A stretch of 64,000 nucleotides of DNA from Hermatobates lingyangjiaoensis (lineage: Eukaryota > Arthropoda > Insecta > Hemiptera > Hermatobatidae), in NCBI GenBank assembly GCA_026182355.1, contig JAPFBL010000231.1, forward strand, positions 1 through 64,000. The letters are read 5' to 3'. Position numbers and translations under genes: made by a program. Below are positions 62,465 through 64,000 of the stretch, piece by piece (positions within the stretch are counted from its first letter, which is position 1; the number at the start of each line of letters is the position of its first letter). Under the pieces are notes generated by a model. The model was not told where the DNA came from and searched no databases. It saw only the letters and a program-made list of their open reading frames with translations.

Positions 62465-63500
62465 ACAGTTTTTTAGAGGTTGGACAATAATAAAGTGGAT
62501 TCCCCAGGAATATCGCCCAAAACCTATACAGTTCTTCTGGACCCTAGATATAAGAGCTGTTTTTTAGAGGTTGGACAATAATAAAGTGGATTCCCCAGGA
62601 ATATCGCCCAAAACCTATACAGTTCTTCTGGACCCTAGATATAAGAGCTGTTTTTTAGAGGTTGGACAATAATAAAGTGGATTCCCCAGGAATATCGCCC
62701 AAAACCTATACAGTTCTTCTGGACCCTAGATATAAGAGCTGTTTTTTAGAGGTTGGACAATAATAAAGTGGATTCCCCAGGAATATCGCTCAAAACCTAT
62801 ACAGTTCTTCTGGACCCTAGATATAAGAGCTGTTTTTTAGAGGTTGGACAATAATAAAGTGGATTCCCCAGGAATATCGCCCAAAACCTATACAGTTTAT
62901 CTGGACCCTAGATTATAAGGGCTGTTTTTTAGTGGTTGGACAATAATAAAGTGGATTCCCCAGGAATATCGCCCAAAACCTATACAGTTCTTCTGGACCC
63001 TAGATATAAGAGCTGTTTTTTAGAGGCTGGACAATAATAAAGTGGATTCCCCAGGAATATCGCCCAAAACCTACACAGTTCTTCTGGACCCTAGATATAA
63101 GAGCTGTTTTTTAGAGGCTGGACAATAATAAAGTGGATTCCCCAGGAATATCGCCCAAAACCTATACAGTTCTTCTGGACCCTAGATATAAGAGCTGTTT
63201 TTTAGAGGTTGGACAATAATAAAGTGGATTCCCCAGGAATATCACCCAAAACCTATACAGTTCTTCTGGACCCTAAATATACGAGCTGTTTTTTAGAGGT
63301 TGGACAATAATAAAGTGGATTCCCTAGGAATATCACCCAAAACCTATACAGTTCATCTGGACCCTAGATAAGGACTGTGTTTTAGAGGTTGGACAATAAT
63401 AAAGTCGATCCCCGAGGACTATCACCCAAACCCTATACAGTTCATCTGGACCCTAGATTTATATTCTGTTTTGTAGAGGTTGACAATAATAAAGTGAGTT
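62465..63500. repeat. 91-bp minisatellite, about 12 copies
   Basis: The anchor word ttagagg recurs at 62473, 62564, 62655, 62746, 62837, 62929, 63020, 63111, 63202, 63293 and 63382, with a degenerate twelfth near 63472. Spacing is 91 bp except for 92, 89 and 90 bp at the 6th, 11th and 12th. The left and central copies are almost identical, and the last two diverge, as expected for an old array edge. One frame of the unit reads TYTVLLDPRYKSCFLEVGQ and then stops. LDPRYK is a recurrent motif in hAT transposases, so the unit may have been captured from one. The period is not a multiple of three, so the array as a whole is not coding. Confidence 0.95.
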
Positions 63501-64000
63501 CTAACCACTTTTCCTTTAGCTATCGTAAAAATCTAGAAGCAAAACATAGACAAGAGATCAAAAACTCACTACTATATTTTATATTTCTACCTGACAATAA
63601 AAAAGTCAAAATATAGAATTAAATTTTTGTGTTCTCTTGTACATTTTTTTCCACTGAACTTATTTGGTTTCCTTGGTCGAACCGTTTTATATATACCATA
63701 CATTGAAAGAAATACATTATACGAAAAAACAATACAAAATAAAATACAATACATCTCTCTCACTCTCTTTGCGTCTCTTAGTCTTTTTTAGTTTTCTCCT
63801 AACAAGGAAGAACATAATTATAGTTAAAATTCATAAACATATGAACACATTTAAAAGTGTTTCAGTATTACTTAACAACAAATAAAGATGTAATGTCTCT
63901 TCCAAAAAAACATGTACAACCAGGAATCAATAATATAATAAAATTTATATTTCAGCATAGTATTTGTTAAAACAGATTAAACATCTTAGCATTTTAGATA

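Noticed and set aside
62465..63500. CRISPR-like array or repeat protein gene
   Set aside because: The units are contiguous without spacers, and the 91-bp period shifts frame every unit.
63389..63616. 75-codon open frame at the end of the minisatellite
   Set aside because: It arises from the diverged last repeat units plus flanking AT-rich sequence.

Overview
This is an AT-rich stretch of an animal nuclear genome with small exons, long introns and a heavy load of old transposable elements. There are no long reading frames and no bacterial features. The only host gene I can recognise is on the minus strand. Four phase-compatible exons between 47272 and 36568 encode the C-terminal third of a TAB2/TAB3-type adaptor (coiled coil, TAK1-binding region and NZF ubiquitin-binding zinc finger). 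Its 5' exons, including the expected CUE domain, were not found and are probably upstream of 47272 or outside the window. The TAB sequence and the transposon families point to an invertebrate, perhaps an arthropod, but the sequence does not settle this.

Layout. About 240-3860 is a decayed tandem array with a unit of roughly 85-100 bp. From 3900 to 14000 I see AT-rich DNA without recognisable genes. From 15200 to 16970 a direct duplication brackets a broken MULE transposase fragment. Both copies carry odd G/C homopolymer-rich stretches that look like consensus errors. From 17000 to 35500 there is sparse DNA with a hAT MITE at 22172-22632 and several fold-back elements (26.2, 31.3-31.75, 32.3-32.9 and 35.0-35.4 kb). 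From 36.5 to 47.3 kb lie the TAB exons. Their introns hold a second hAT MITE (42069-42357) and a non-LTR retrotransposon fragment (44629-45102).

From 48.57 to 50.53 kb three Penelope-like element (PLE) fragments with GIY-YIG-type endonuclease ends are packed around (TA)n tracts. From 55.0 to 56.5 kb is a small dispersed repeat. From 56.8 to 61.4 kb inverted repeats of about 310-335 bp bracket a dead ZBED5-like hAT transposase. From 62.47 to 63.5 kb is a 91-bp minisatellite of about 12 copies, whose unit may itself derive from a hAT transposase.

The most interesting theme is a set of six short motifs in the PLE and fold-back elements: YGATGA (or a decayed form), one extra base, a small hairpin, then GAAA (or a decayed form). 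In the three best cases the GAAA runs into a short palindrome. They resemble hammerhead ribozyme cores, which are known from PLE terminal repeats, but carry an unusual extra base before stem II. Several of these elements adjoin (TA)n tracts.
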